Assembly: GCA_016716665.1 (NCBI GenBank) | Contig: JADJVH010000015.1 | Span: 1 to 64,000, forward strand | Origin: Candidatus Opimibacter iunctus | Lineage (GTDB): Bacteria > Bacteroidota > Bacteroidia > Chitinophagales > Saprospiraceae | Reading direction: 5' to 3' | DNA: 64,000 bases | Shown: positions 34,045-44,158 of the stretch, piece after piece | How the letters are laid out: every line of letters begins with the position of its first letter | How positions within the stretch are numbered: position 1 is the stretch's first letter | Position numbers and translations under genes: made by a program | Notes under the pieces: generated by a model | What the model was told of the DNA's origin: nothing | Database searches by the model: none | Seen by the model: only the letters and a program-made list of their open reading frames with translations

Positions 34045-36177
34045 ATGCCAGTTGATTTATTACACCAGACCCTCAAGACCTATTTTGGTTTTGATTTCTT
34101 TAGGCCCCACCAGGAAGAGATCATCCATCACGTGATGGAAGGTGGCCATGCCCTCGTCATCATGCCTACCGGAGGCGGCAAATCCATTTGTTACCAGTTG
34201 CCCGCCCTGCTCAAGGATGGCTTTACGTTAGTCATCTCTCCGTTGATTTCACTCATGAATGATCAGGTGAGGTCGCTAAGGGCCAATGGGATCATATCCG
34301 GTGCGCTGCATAGCGGAACTACTGCCGAAGAGAGCCGGGAGATCCATCAGCATATCCAGAAGGGCACCCTCAAGATTCTCTACGTATCCCCGGAGCGTGC
34401 ACTCACTCCAAAGTTCCTGGAGTTTATTGCGCCACTCAATGTGTCCCTTATCGCGATTGATGAAGCGCATTGCGTTTCGATCTGGGGCAATGACTTCCGC
34501 CCCGAATATGCGCAGTTGCCCGGGCTGATGCAGTATTTTCCAAATACACCGGTGCTTGCGCTGACGGCTACAGCTGACAGAGCTACACAAGAGGATATCC
34601 GGCAGCAATTGCGTTTGAAGGAGCCCAAGACTTATCTCTCCAGTTTTGAAAGGCCAAATATTCACCTCGCTGTAAAAGCCGGGATTCAGCGTATAGAGCA
34701 GATCAGGGACTTTATCAAACAACGCAAAGACCAGCCTGGCATCATCTATTGCCTGGCTCGCAAGACGACCGAGTCCATTGCGGAGACCTTGCAGAAGTAT
34801 GGGTACAAGGCAGCTGCGTATCATGCGGAGATAGACAATACGACCCGTAAGAAAGTCCAGGAAGACTTTCAGTTTGACCGCCTGCAGATCGTATGCGCGA
34901 CGATTGCATTTGGTATGGGGATCGACAAACCCAATATCCGCTGGATCATTCATTACAACCTGCCAAAGAATATTGAGAACTATTACCAGGAGATCGGCAG
35001 GTCAGGGCGTGATGGTCAGCCTGCAGATGCCCTTATGTTTTATAGTTTCCGGGATATTGAGGTCTACAAGGAGTTTATTGAAAAGAGTGAGGCCAATGAG
35101 ACCTTCAAGCGCGTGCAGTCCGAAAAACTGGAGCGTATATGGGAGTATAGCCAGGCGACCAATTGCAGGACCAATGTCATCCTCAATTATTTTGGAGAGT
35201 ACCGTTCTGCAGGCTGCGGGCACTGCGACCATTGCCTTCATCCACTGCAGGGCTTTGATGGCACCAGGCTTGCCCAGATGGCGCTGTCTGCCTGCAAGCG
35301 ATCCAATCAATCGGTAGGGATCAACCTGCTTGTAGATGTGCTGCGTGGTTCTGGCAGGAAGGAAATCTATGAAAGGGGCCTCCAACATGTCAAGACATAT
35401 GGTGCCGGTAAGGATATTGCCTGGAAGGACTGGATGCATTACATCACACAGATGATCAACCAGGGATTGCTGGAGATCGACTATATCGGGCATTCCGTGC
35501 TGAAATGCACTCCGCTGAGTGATACTGTTTTGTTTGATGGCAAGCAAGTTGAGTTGCATCGTCAGACGACAGAACTTGAAGAGCCTGTTGTCAAAAGGAA
35601 GCCGAAGAAAGTCCGGTTTAGTGAAGAATTGATCGATCGCCTTGAAAAACTTTGCCATCAGTTGGGCAAGGAAGAAGGCTTGCCACCTTATGCAATATTT
35701 CCAAAGGGCACACTCCGTGAGATGGCAGAAGTGCGCCCATTTACCGTGGAAGAGCTCTCAAGACTCAATGGTATAGGGGATTTCAAGTCACGTAAGTATG
35801 GCCAGGCATTTGTAGATACGATCAGGGCTTTTATGACTGATCAGGATATCATCAAGAAACCCAAAGGGATGACTTATGTCGAAACCCTCAATTTGTACAG
35901 GCAGGGATTGTCGATTGAGGAGATCGCGCAGAAGCGGGAAATGGCGATGTCGACCATAGCTATGCACCTTGCAAGGCTTTATGAAAAGGGCGAGGATATA
36001 GACCTTCAACAGTTTCTTTATGCGGATGATGTGCTGCTAGCCAGGCAGGGCTGGAGAGCCAGCGGATTCAGTGAGCAGATGAGTAAGGTCAAGGAACAGG
36101 TAGGTGACAGTCTCGATTACACCAGACTCAATCTGGCACTTGCGATCGTCAGGAGGGAGAAGGAGAAGGGGAATTGA
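34045..36177 (+). CDS. recQ: ATP-dependent DNA helicase RecQ
   Basis: A 3'-5' DNA helicase of 710 residues acting in recombination and repair. Motif I is TGGGKSICYQLPAL near residue 42, motif II is AIDEAHC, motif III is ALTATAD, and motif VI is YYQEIGRSGRDG. The RecQ-C zinc site is CRTNVILNYFGE with GCGHCDHCL. A winged-helix/HRDC-like C-terminus follows (LCHQLGKEEGLPPYAIFPKGTLREMAEVRP). The usual helix-turn-helix tail (SIEEIAQKREMAMSTIAMHLARLYEKG) completes it. The ATG at 34045 is preferred to the TTG at 34039. A single gene, no frame breaks. Confidence 0.95.
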   Translation: MPVDLLHQTLKTYFGFDFFRPHQEEIIHHVMEGGHALVIMPTGGGKSICYQLPALLKDGFTLVISPLISLMNDQVRSLRANGIISGALHSGTTAEESREIHQHIQKGTLKILYVSPERALTPKFLEFIAPLNVSLIAIDEAHCVSIWGNDFRPEYAQLPGLMQYFPNTPVLALTATADRATQEDIRQQLRLKEPKTYLSSFERPNIHLAVKAGIQRIEQIRDFIKQRKDQPGIIYCLARKTTESIAETLQKYGYKAAAYHAEIDNTTRKKVQEDFQFDRLQIVCATIAFGMGIDKPNIRWIIHYNLPKNIENYYQEIGRSGRDGQPADALMFYSFRDIEVYKEFIEKSEANETFKRVQSEKLERIWEYSQATNCRTNVILNYFGEYRSAGCGHCDHCLHPLQGFDGTRLAQMALSACKRSNQSVGINLLVDVLRGSGRKEIYERGLQHVKTYGAGKDIAWKDWMHYITQMINQGLLEIDYIGHSVLKCTPLSDTVLFDGKQVELHRQTTELEEPVVKRKPKKVRFSEELIDRLEKLCHQLGKEEGLPPYAIFPKGTLREMAEVRPFTVEELSRLNGIGDFKSRKYGQAFVDTIRAFMTDQDIIKKPKGMTYVETLNLYRQGLSIEEIAQKREMAMSTIAMHLARLYEKGEDIDLQQFLYADDVLLARQGWRASGFSEQMSKVKEQVGDSLDYTRLNLALAIVRREKEKGN

Positions 36178-36267
36178 CGATCAAACACACGGCAATTGCC
36201 TTTTAAACAATTTCGGTTTTGTAAGATATTTCATCATGAAATAAAATATTATTTGAATAAGCAAGTT

Positions 36268-36275
36268 TATCTTTG
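36268..36275 (+). promoter_or_regulatory. -7 promoter element TATCTTTG of the histone-like gene
   Basis: An exact TAnnTTTG match, 65 bp before the ATG, giving a leader of about 60 nt. An imperfect palindrome ATTTCATCATGAAAT lies about 30 bp upstream (about 36228-36242) and could be an operator. Confidence 0.45.
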
Positions 36276-36340
36276 AATGTTGTAACAGAAATTACATCAT
36301 TTCATAAATTATAATCTTAAACCAACAAAACGTATCAAAC

Positions 36341-37090
36341 ATGGACAACCCATCAGAAAAAGATCAGGTTAAAATGGAACAAGCGGCACTCGATTTCCCT
36401 ACCCCACCTGTCGAAACTAATCCGGGCGGAGAGGGCAACAATCCTGCAACCAATGCACCTGCTGTAGCTCCTGCAGCCGCAGCTAAGAAGCCTGCGCGTA
36501 AGAAAGCAACAAAAAAAGCCGCTACTAAGGCTGCCCCGGTTGCTGCTCCGGTAGAAGCTGCACCGAAAGCCGCACCTAAGAAGGCTGCTAAGAAGGCAAC
36601 CAAGAAAGCCACTAAGAAAGCTGCACCTAAGAAGGCTGCAACCAAGAAGGTAGCCAAGAAAACTGCAACCAAGAAAGCTGCAACCAAGAAAGTAGCTAAG
36701 AAAGCTGCTACTAAGAAAGTAGCCAAGAAGGCTGCCACAAAGAAAGTAGCTAAAAAAGCAGTGGCCAAGAAAGTGGTAAAGAAAGCAGTAGCTAAGAAAG
36801 CAGTAAAGAAGGCTGTAGTTAAAAAAGCAGTGAAGAAGGCTGTTGCAAAGAAGGTAGTAAAGAAAGCAGTAGCTAAAAAAGCAGTAAAGAAGGCTGTAGC
36901 CCGCAAAGCGGTAAAGAAGGCTGTTGTTAAGAAGGCAGTAAAGAAGGCTGTGGTCAAGAAGGCAGTAAAGAAAGCGGCAGTCAAGAAGGCAGTCCGTAAA
37001 GCTGTTGTGAAGAAAGCAGTCCGTAAAGCTGTAGCCCGCAAGATCGTCAAGAAAGCTGCGACCAAAAAGGTAGCTGGCCGCAGGAAATAG
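36341..37090 (+). CDS. Histone H1-like Lys/Ala-rich DNA-binding protein
   Basis: A protein of 249 residues. The first 50 residues are acidic/proline-rich (MDNPSEKDQVKMEQ, ATNAPAVAPAAAAKKPARKKATKKAA). The remainder is almost entirely repeats of the type AKKAVKKAV and ATKKVAKKA, with over a third lysine. It matches the tail of eukaryotic H1 and of bacterial Hc1-like nucleoid proteins. It should bind DNA without sequence specificity and compact it. Both antisense frames are open because of the repetitive codons, but they are shadows. A strong terminator follows at 37169-37213. The repeats make this gene prone to length changes. Confidence 0.85.
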   Translation: MDNPSEKDQVKMEQAALDFPTPPVETNPGGEGNNPATNAPAVAPAAAAKKPARKKATKKAATKAAPVAAPVEAAPKAAPKKAAKKATKKATKKAAPKKAATKKVAKKTATKKAATKKVAKKAATKKVAKKAATKKVAKKAVAKKVVKKAVAKKAVKKAVVKKAVKKAVAKKVVKKAVAKKAVKKAVARKAVKKAVVKKAVKKAVVKKAVKKAAVKKAVRKAVVKKAVRKAVARKIVKKAATKKVAGRRK

Positions 37091-37168
37091 TCTACAATGA
37101 CAGATCACGGTCTGTCAGTACCCGCCGGTTTCGTGCCTTAAGGCATCGTTGACAGGTGGTCATTGCAT

Positions 37169-37213
37169 AAAGGTGAAGTGAATAGAACCTATTCGCTTCA
37201 CCTTTTGTTTTTT
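37169..37213 (+). terminator. Strong terminator after the histone-like gene
   Basis: AAAGGTGAAGTGAATAG and CTATTCGCTTCACCTTT form a stem of about 17 bp around a 3-nt loop, with one G-T pair in it. A T-rich tail (TTTTGTTTTTT) follows. It ends the monocistronic histone-like transcript. Confidence 0.85.
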
Positions 37214-37341
37214 AAGTTCGGTAGCCCGATATCAAAACCCTCAAGGCCTTGATTATGCAGTGGTTAGTTAAGCTTCATTTAACAAACGGGGTTGCCCCTG
37301 GCTTCCTTTTTTCCTTATTTTTACAGCCTTATATTCCGCAC

Positions 37342-38547
37342 ATGAGACGTATCCTGGCCATTTTGACCTTTTCTGTTTTGACAGTTCTTTCTGTTTCCGG
37401 ACAAGGGATTGAGTTTTTCCATGGTACCTGGGAAGAAGCGCTGATGAAGGCAAAAGCAGAAGATAAGATCATCTTTGTAGATGCATTCGCCACCTGGTGC
37501 GGACCTTGCAAACGTATGGCAGCTTCCACCTTCCCCGATGTCGAAGTAGGGAAGTTGTTCAATCAACATTTTCTAAGCCTTAAGATTGACATGGAACAAG
37601 GCATGGGCCTTGAATTCCGGAAGAAGTTTCCGGTCAATGCCTATCCTACGCTTCTTTTTATAGACTATGACGAAGAGTTGATCCAGCAATCAGTTGGAGC
37701 TAAGAGTCCTGCAGATCTCATCGCCCTGGGGCAATCCATCATCGGCAAGTATGACAAGAGTACCAAGTATGAAGCTGCCTATAACAGCGGAGACAGGAGC
37801 TATCAGCTGGTCTATGATTATGTAGCTGCACTCAACAAGTCAGGCAAGCCTTCAGTCAAGATTGCCAATGATTACCTCACCACCCAAAAGGATCTGACTA
37901 CCCCTGAAAACCTTAAGTTTATCCTTGAAGCAGCTTCCCAGGTAGATTGCCAGTGCTTTGACCTGTTTGAACAGTATAAATCAAGCATCAGCAAAGTGGT
38001 GGATCAGGAGATCATTGATGAGAAGGTCAGGCAGGCCTGCAACAATACCGTAAAGCGAGCCATTGAATTTGAAAGCCCTGAACTGATCGGTGTAGCGGCA
38101 GATGCCATGAAACGCAACATTCCCTCTGAAGCAGATCGTTTCCGTTCAGACAGTGAGATCAAATATGCACTCCACCTCCATGATATGGCTCATATTGAGG
38201 AACTGGTCAATACGCATGTCAAGAAATATATCAAAAATGATCCTGCAAGCCTCAATCAACTGGCCCTGGATCTAGACAAATATGCTGGTGACAATGAATC
38301 CTGCAAGGCGCTGGCATTGACCCTCGCAGAGAAAGCTGCGTCAGAAAAGGATGCTTCGACTGAATACGTCATCACCTATGCCAAACTGGTGTACAAGGCT
38401 AAAGGAAAAACCGAAGCCATCCAGGTCCTCGACCAGGCTATGGCAAAGTATAAGGAGCCGGAATGCAAAGAATGCGTTGAGCTCAGGGCGGCTGTGAAAA
38501 TCAAGTTGGGGCACCTGATTAAACCCGGTACTGTAGGAGTATGCTGA
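37342..38547 (+). CDS. Exported thioredoxin-fold protein
   Basis: A protein of 401 residues. The signal peptide is MRRILAILTFSVLTVLSVSGQ. A thioredoxin-like domain follows, with active site WCGPCKRM near residue 54 and the cis-proline in NAYPTLLFID. About 250 helical residues of unknown function follow. Periplasmic thioredoxins of this kind support disulfide reduction or cytochrome c maturation; the target is unknown. The open frame begins at 37249, but the ATG at 37342 gives the signal peptide. A weak TATATTCC -7-like element precedes that ATG by four bases. Confidence 0.8.
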   Translation: MRRILAILTFSVLTVLSVSGQGIEFFHGTWEEALMKAKAEDKIIFVDAFATWCGPCKRMAASTFPDVEVGKLFNQHFLSLKIDMEQGMGLEFRKKFPVNAYPTLLFIDYDEELIQQSVGAKSPADLIALGQSIIGKYDKSTKYEAAYNSGDRSYQLVYDYVAALNKSGKPSVKIANDYLTTQKDLTTPENLKFILEAASQVDCQCFDLFEQYKSSISKVVDQEIIDEKVRQACNNTVKRAIEFESPELIGVAADAMKRNIPSEADRFRSDSEIKYALHLHDMAHIEELVNTHVKKYIKNDPASLNQLALDLDKYAGDNESCKALALTLAEKAASEKDASTEYVITYAKLVYKAKGKTEAIQVLDQAMAKYKEPECKECVELRAAVKIKLGHLIKPGTVGVC

Positions 38548-38594
38548 TCTCCACGTCATATAAGATCTTAAAGTTAATATCATCGTCGCTTGAC

Positions 38595-38602
38595 TATCTT
38601 TG
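38595..38602 (+). promoter_or_regulatory. -7 promoter element TATCTTTG of the topoisomerase gene
   Basis: An exact TAnnTTTG match, 20 bases before the ATG at 38623, which implies a short leader. A -33 TTG was not located with confidence. Confidence 0.45.
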
Positions 38603-38622
38603 CGGCCATTACGGATGATTGT

Positions 38623-41372
38623 ATGAGTAAAAAGAGAAACCAGGAAAACGAATCTTTCCAATTCCCCCGAGCATCCTGGGATAACCTACCTGGGCGGCAT
38701 GTACGAGGATTACTTCCTCGATTATGCTTCCTACGTGATCCTGGAGAGGGCGGTGCCGGACATCAAGGATGGCCTCAAGCCTGTGCAGCGTCGCATCCTG
38801 CATTCCATGAATGATATCCATGACGGGAGGTACCATAAGGTAGCCAATATTATCGGCCACACGATGATGTACCATCCTCATGGGGATGCCGCTATTGGAG
38901 ATGCGCTTGTAAATCTTGGGCAAAAAGACCTCCTGATCGACTGCCAGGGCAACTGGGGAGATATCCGCACCGGTGATAGTGCCGCCGCTCCACGTTATAT
39001 TGAAGCACGCCTGACTAAGTTCGCACTCGAAGTGGCCATCAACCCGCAGACCACCAATTGGCAGGTCTCTTATGATGGTCGCCGCAATGAGCCAATTGCC
39101 CTGCCTGTCAAGTTTCCGCTTGTCCTCGCCCAGGGCGTGGAAGGTATTGCCGTTGGTCTGGCTAAAAGATCCTGCCCCACAATTTTATTGAACTCTTACA
39201 GGCTTCCATCAAAGTACTGGAAGGCAAAAAATTTAAGCTTTATCCAGACTTCCAGACCGGAGGCATGATGGATGCCAGTGACTACCAGAGTGGCCTCCGC
39301 GGTGGCAAGATCAGGGTAAGGGTCAAGATCGACAAGCTCGACAAAAGCAACCTGGTGATCCGAGAGATACCATTTGGCGTGACTACCGGCACCTTGATGG
39401 AGTCGATCGTCAAGGCCAGTGAGAAAGGGCAGATCAAAATCAAGAAACTTAGCGACAACACCGCCGCGGAAGTTGAAATCCTGATTGAGTTGCAGCCCGG
39501 CGTATCACCTGATCAGACGATCGATGCGCTATATGCATTTACCCAATGCGAGACCTCTATTTCACCCAACTCATGTGTGATCATTGACAACAAGCCGTAT
39601 TTTATGAGCGTGGAGGACATCCTCCGGCACAGCACCCTGCATACACAGGAATTGCTGAAGCACGAACTTGAGATCAGGCTGGGTGAACTGCAGGAAAAAT
39701 GGCATTTCGCGAGCCTCGAAAAAATATTTATTGAAAAGCGGATCTATCGTGATATCGAAGAATGTGAGACCTGGGAAGATGTCATCGATGCCATTGGGAT
39801 TGGCCTGGCAAAATATATTGCCACACCATCTTCCAAAACCAAGGGTGATAAGCGGCTAATGTTGCACGGGATATCACCCTGGAGGATATCCAGCGCCTCA
39901 CGGAAATCAGGATCAAGCGTATTTCAAAATACAACTCCTTTCAGGCGGATGAGCAGATCAAAGGAATTGAGGATGAACTGACACAGGTAAGACATGACCT
40001 TGCTCACCTTACAGAATATACGATCAGCTATTTCCAGCGCTTACTTGATAAATACGGTAAGGTCGCGAACGTAAGACAGAGATAACTGCGTTGATACGAT
40101 CCAGGCCGCAAAGGTCGTGCAAGCAATGCCAAGTTGTATGTTGACCGGAAAGAAGGGTTTATCGGCTTTGGTTTGAAGAAAGATGAATTTGTCACCGATT
40201 GCAGTGAGATCGATGATATCATCGCATTCCGTAAGGATGGCAAGTTTATGGTTACCCGCATAGCTGATAAAGTATTTGTCGGAAAGAACATCATCCATGT
40301 CGGCGTATGGAAGCGTGGGGATGAGCGTACCACCTACCATTTGATCTATGTGGATGGTGGATCAGGCAAGGCGTATGCCAAGCGATTCAATGTCACATCA
40401 ATCACCAGGGATAAAGAATATGACCTGACCAAAGGAGACAAGGAATCCAAGGTCCTTTATTTCGCGGCACATCCCAACGGTGAGTCTGAACGTGTTGAAA
40501 TACAGTTGACCCCGGGGAGCAGTGCTAGGAATAAAGTTTTTGATTTTTACTTCGAAGAGCTCGCTATCAAGGGGAGAAACGCAGGTGGAAACATCGTCAC
40601 CCGATATCCTGTCCGTAAAGTCACACAGATGGAAGTGGGCAAGAGTACGCTGGGTGCCCAGAAATACTGGTATGATGATGTCAGCGGTCGAATCAACAAG
40701 GATGAACGTGGCATCTATTTAGGATCTTTTGACACCGGTGACCAGTTGCTCACGATATTCAGCACCGGCGAATATGAAATATCTGAGATAGATCCGTCCG
40801 GTAAGGTCGAAATGAAGGATCTGCTCTATGCAGGAAAGTTCAAGCCCAAAGCGGCCATATCAGCAGTCTATTTTGAAGGAGAAAAGCAGTGGACGATGGT
40901 GAAGCGATTCCTTATCGAAACCACTACAACTGGCCAGCGATTCAAATTTATCACTGAGCATAAAGATTCGAGATTATACTTTGCCTCACCTTGACGAAGA
41001 TCCAACTGTAGAATACGGGTATATGAGCCAGCGCCAGAAGATATCAGAGGTAGTGCAGCCGGCAAATTTATCGAAGTCAAGGGATGGAAGGCACTGGGAA
41101 ATAAACTGGTGGACAAGAAGCTCATTTCGATAAAGGAACAAGCCAGGACAGAAGAGAAGGAGGAAGAGGGAGACGATGAAGAATCATCATCGCCCACCGG
41201 TGGGTCAGGCATCCAGGCTGATCTGTTTGGATCCCCTGCCAAAAACTTATCCAATGTTAAAAAGCAGGATAAAGAGAATCAGGGGAGTACAAAACCTAAG
41301 GCACCGGTGAAGGGAAAACCAAAAGGGAATGGATATCTTAACACCGGAGACACCATTGAATTTGACGTCTGA
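38623..41372 (+). CDS. parC: DNA gyrase/topoisomerase IV subunit A, multiply frameshifted
   Basis: The breakage-reunion subunit of a type IIA topoisomerase, about 900 residues once repaired. Visible parts are YEDYFLDYASYVILERAVPDIKDGLKPVQRRIL, HPHGDAAIGDALVNLGQ, and the catalytic-tyrosine segment AAPRYIEARL. The coiled-coil arm follows, then a C-terminal beta-pinwheel with GFIGFGLKKDEFVTDCSEIDDI and NIVTRYPVRKVTQ. The tail is low-complexity and acidic (EEKEEEGDDEESSSPTGG). Frames change near 38690, 39165, 39240, 39870, 40050-40130 and 41000, so at least six indels are present. The gene is essential, so these must be sequence errors. I prefer ParC (Bacteroidota ParC-like type) over GyrA on overall resemblance, not on a decisive motif. 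Confidence 0.85.
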
Positions 41373-41632
41373 TCCGGGGAGAAATCATCCGTAGGGCTGC
41401 CTTGCCCTTTTCTTAAGTGGATTTCAATCAAAGGAAAACATAAGCAATCCTTTTGTGCTTTGGCTGGATTTTGCCAACCAAATCACATGCGAGTTGTTTA
41501 TGCTATGTTTTTTCAGGATCATTTCCGTTTGTGGGTTTTATCTAAGCCATGCGCTTAAGGGGGTTTTTTGCCTTTGCTCACAACCTTTTTGGCCAAAAGA
41601 CATTTAATAGATTGAATAAGTAACTGACGCAG

Positions 41633-42199
41633 TTGACAAAGAAGGAATTAATCGAAGGTGGATGGATTGACAAGTATGTCTTGGGGCTGACTTCCGAGGA
41701 AGAAAGCAATGAGATCGAACGTCTGGCTTCGCTCTATCCTGAGGTGCAGGAGCAGATCAACGGGGCCAGAAACAAGATGTGCGGGAAATTTAACCGCAAC
41801 CTCACCAGGCCTGCCATGATGAGTTCCTTTCTGACCAAACGCAGGATGTTATTGGGTTGATCCAGTTTCGTCAATTCATCAACGACCGAAAGGATCAAGG
41901 TGCGGGGATGTGAATCTACACCTGATGCCGAAGTGATACTGTTCCAATGCAAGCTATCCGGTAAAATGATGCTACAGGTCATTGATCTTCCCCAACTTCC
42001 GTCAGGCCATCACTATGAGGTCTGGATGGAACAGGAAGATAGTACGGACAGGATGATCGGTCTGATAGAACCCCCGATCAAGTATGACAGCCTCTATGTG
42101 CTGGATTCAGCACTCCATTTTTCTTCGCTGCAGATCACTGATGTTGACATGGTCAACAATTCTTCTGAGCCTGTTTGCATGGCTTCTGTCAGGAAATAA
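41633..42199 (+). CDS. Anti-sigma-factor-like protein, frameshifted
   Basis: Two pieces in different frames. The first (ELIEGGWIDKYVLGLTSEEESNEIERLASLYPEVQEQI) is the N-terminal anti-sigma helical domain of the RskA type. The second (DAEVILFQCKLSGKMMLQVIDLPQLPSGHHYEVWMEQEDSTDRMIGLI) is the C-terminal anti-sigma-K domain. The break lies near 41855. The usual membrane helix between them is not visible in any frame, so the protein may be truncated in the middle or soluble. The start is TTG at 41633. No sigma factor gene is adjacent, unlike the usual arrangement. Confidence 0.65.
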
Positions 42200-42309
42200 G
42201 CGCCTTTTTATTTTGATTTCTGACGCCAGGTTTTCAACCTGATTCAGCAGGTATCCATTGGCTTCGCTTGTTTTTGCCCTGATTTTCCTGTATCTTTAGA
42301 AAAAAGGTT

Positions 42310-43272
42310 ATGAAGAAGTGTTTAAGTATAATGACGCGTTCTCATAACACGGTCATCTTTTCGTGTACCATACTGCTAACAGTTTTGGTGAGTTCATGTA
42401 CCACACCTGGGCGAGGCCTTGATAATCAGGCAAATTATTCCAGGGATGATTCCAGGTATAACGACAGATACAATATAGCATTTGCTCGCCACGAAAAACC
42501 TGTCCGGTTCTGGTATCACTATGTAGTTTCCAAAACACCTGAAGGATACAAAGTGCGGGTTTTTAATCCGGAAACAAAAGTACTCATTGAAGAAAAAACG
42601 TATGGCAGTACAGCACTCTCAGTAATGCAAGGCCCTTACAGGAGTTATTGGGATGATGGCTCTATATGCACGCAGGGAGCATATTCGAATGGACAAAGAT
42701 GTGGTTCTTGGCTTGAGTGTGAGCCAGGGAAAGGTAAATCTTCTTCCGGGCCTTATGTCAACGATGATAAGGATGGGGTGTGGACTCATGTCGACACCAG
42801 TGGGCTCGTGGAGTATGTATATGTCTGGCAGGATGGGCACAGGAATGGACAATATTATGAGTTTGATACCCTTGGGCGACAGTCTAATGAAGGCGTGTAT
42901 AGAGCTGATACACTGATATCAGTAGACCATCCCCAGTCGCAGGCAAGAGCGCCCTATCTCAAGAGTTGTCAATCTTCCTCAGGTAGTGAAATTCCGGGAT
43001 GCACGGAAGCAAAACTTAGCCAACTTGTCATGGCGCATTTAAGATATCCTCAAGCGGCGCGTGAAATGGAAATAGAAGGGGTCGCGGTATTGGAATGGGA
43101 TGTCATGCCGGATGGATCAGTCAGTCACCTGAGGGTTCCGCGCTCATTGAGCAGTGATATCGAACAGGCTTGCCTGCAGGCACTGCCTGAAATGCCGGAA
43201 TGGATTCCCGCAAAGAAAAACGGAAGACCTGTCAAATGGACGATGTCTATGCCCATCCATTTTGCTTTATAG
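42310..43272 (+). CDS. Lipoprotein with MORN repeats and TonB C-terminal domain
   Basis: A protein of 320 residues. Lipobox VSSC, then MORN-type repeats (GPYRSYWDDGSICTQGAYSNGQRCGSW, GPYVNDDKDGVWTHVDTSG, YVWQDGHRNGQYYEFD), and a C-terminal energy-transducer TonB domain (LRYPQAAREMEIEGVAVLEWDVMPDGSVSHLRVP). The pairing is common in Bacteroidota. The TonB domain is probably used here for peptidoglycan or partner binding rather than energy transfer, as there is no membrane anchor helix of the usual TonB type. A TATCTTTA element (one mismatch to the -7 consensus) ends 11 bases before the ATG. Confidence 0.75.
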   Translation: MKKCLSIMTRSHNTVIFSCTILLTVLVSSCTTPGRGLDNQANYSRDDSRYNDRYNIAFARHEKPVRFWYHYVVSKTPEGYKVRVFNPETKVLIEEKTYGSTALSVMQGPYRSYWDDGSICTQGAYSNGQRCGSWLECEPGKGKSSSGPYVNDDKDGVWTHVDTSGLVEYVYVWQDGHRNGQYYEFDTLGRQSNEGVYRADTLISVDHPQSQARAPYLKSCQSSSGSEIPGCTEAKLSQLVMAHLRYPQAAREMEIEGVAVLEWDVMPDGSVSHLRVPRSLSSDIEQACLQALPEMPEWIPAKKNGRPVKWTMSMPIHFAL

Positions 43273-43392
43273 CGATACAGGACATCCAAGAATTATTCCT
43301 TTCTGGATTCGCTGATATTCACCCTTTCAGGTGAATGCATGTGGGAATTTTCACCTTTTTTTTGTGCCATTGATACTTATCGATTTCCTGAT

Positions 43393-43638
43393 ATGGCAAA
43401 GAGCAATAGAAAAAGGAATTCCACCCCGAAAGCCCCCGAAGAAACCACATCACAGCATGTTGAATGCAAAATCATCAGGCTTGGCTTTGAGGAAACTGGC
43501 CGAACCGATGAAGACATACATTTAATTGGTTTGCTGCAGGCCTTGAAAAGGGATAGTGAGTCACTACTAAGTTTAATGGAGAGTCATCAGGAGCAATCCG
43601 ACCTAGGATGTATCGGGCAGGAGTGTATCGGTAGATGA
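43393..43638 (+). CDS. Small hypothetical protein
   Basis: A protein of 81 residues, MAKSNRKRNSTPKAPEE onward, basic at the start and then acidic and helical (LIGLLQALKRDSESLLSLMESHQEQ). It contains two cysteines near the C-terminus (CIGQECIGR). I do not recognise it. The open frame extends upstream to 43339, but the ATG at 43393 opens the hydrophilic part. It is placed between two recognisable genes on the same strand. Confidence 0.4.
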   Translation: MAKSNRKRNSTPKAPEETTSQHVECKIIRLGFEETGRTDEDIHLIGLLQALKRDSESLLSLMESHQEQSDLGCIGQECIGR

Positions 43639-43691
43639 GTTGGAGGGATAACCTGGATTTGTAGATTAGTCACGGATATTTAAAAGGAAGG

Positions 43692-43721
43692 TTTTTAAAA
43701 AGGCTTAAACCTTTTTAAAAA
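43692..43721. repeat. 30-nt palindrome of TTTTTAAAAAGG arms
   Basis: TTTTTAAAAAGG (43692-43703), loop CTTAAA, CCTTTTTAAAAA (43710-43721): a perfect 12-bp inverted repeat, about 40 bp before the next start codon. It could end the previous transcript or be an operator. It lacks the G/C-rich stem of a normal terminator. Confidence 0.5.
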
Positions 43722-43762
43722 ATGAATGTCAAAACACCAATCATTAATAAACATCAATCCTT

Positions 43763-44158
43763 ATGAAATCAACAAGCTTTCCAGCCATGACCTTTTGTTG
43801 TATTGGTCGCTTTCCTCCTTTCTTCTTTTACCGGTGGTCCCTGGACGCTCCTGGGTACATGTAAAGTCAATGGCCGCGCTGATTATGATGAGATCGTAGT
43901 CACCGGTTCCCGCGGGGATTTCAAGGCGATTAAGTTGTTTGTAGAAAACGAAGGCATTGATTTTGATCGCGTAGCGGTGCATTATGGCAACGGCGGGGTG
44001 GACAAAATTGATATTAAGAATTTTATACCAGCCGGAGGGGAACCCGTGTTATCGATCTGGCCGGTGGTGACAGAGTCATCCGCAAAGTAGTATTCTACTA
44101 CAAGAGTAATCCGATGACTTCAAGGAAGGGGAAAGTATTGTTATACGGTCGCCACTAA
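43763..44158 (+). CDS. DUF2541-type exported protein, two frameshifts
   Basis: About 130 residues after repair. A short hydrophobic leader (VVLVAFLLSSFTGG) precedes the DUF2541 core (WTLLGTCKVNGRADYDEIVVTGSRGDFKAIKLFVENEGIDFDRVAVHYGNGGVDKIDI). The end (VIDLAGGDRVIRKVVFYYKSNP, GKVLLYGRH) is in another frame. Breaks lie near 43800 and 44045. Function unknown; the family is typically periplasmic. Its stop overlaps the stop of the opposite glycosyltransferase by four bases. Confidence 0.65.

Noticed and set aside
36353..37108. Two long minus-strand frames (251 and 233 residues) over the histone-like gene
   Set aside because: They arise from the repetitive Lys/Ala codons; the encoded proteins are low-complexity Phe/Leu/Ala or Cys/Phe/Leu strings without a promoter.
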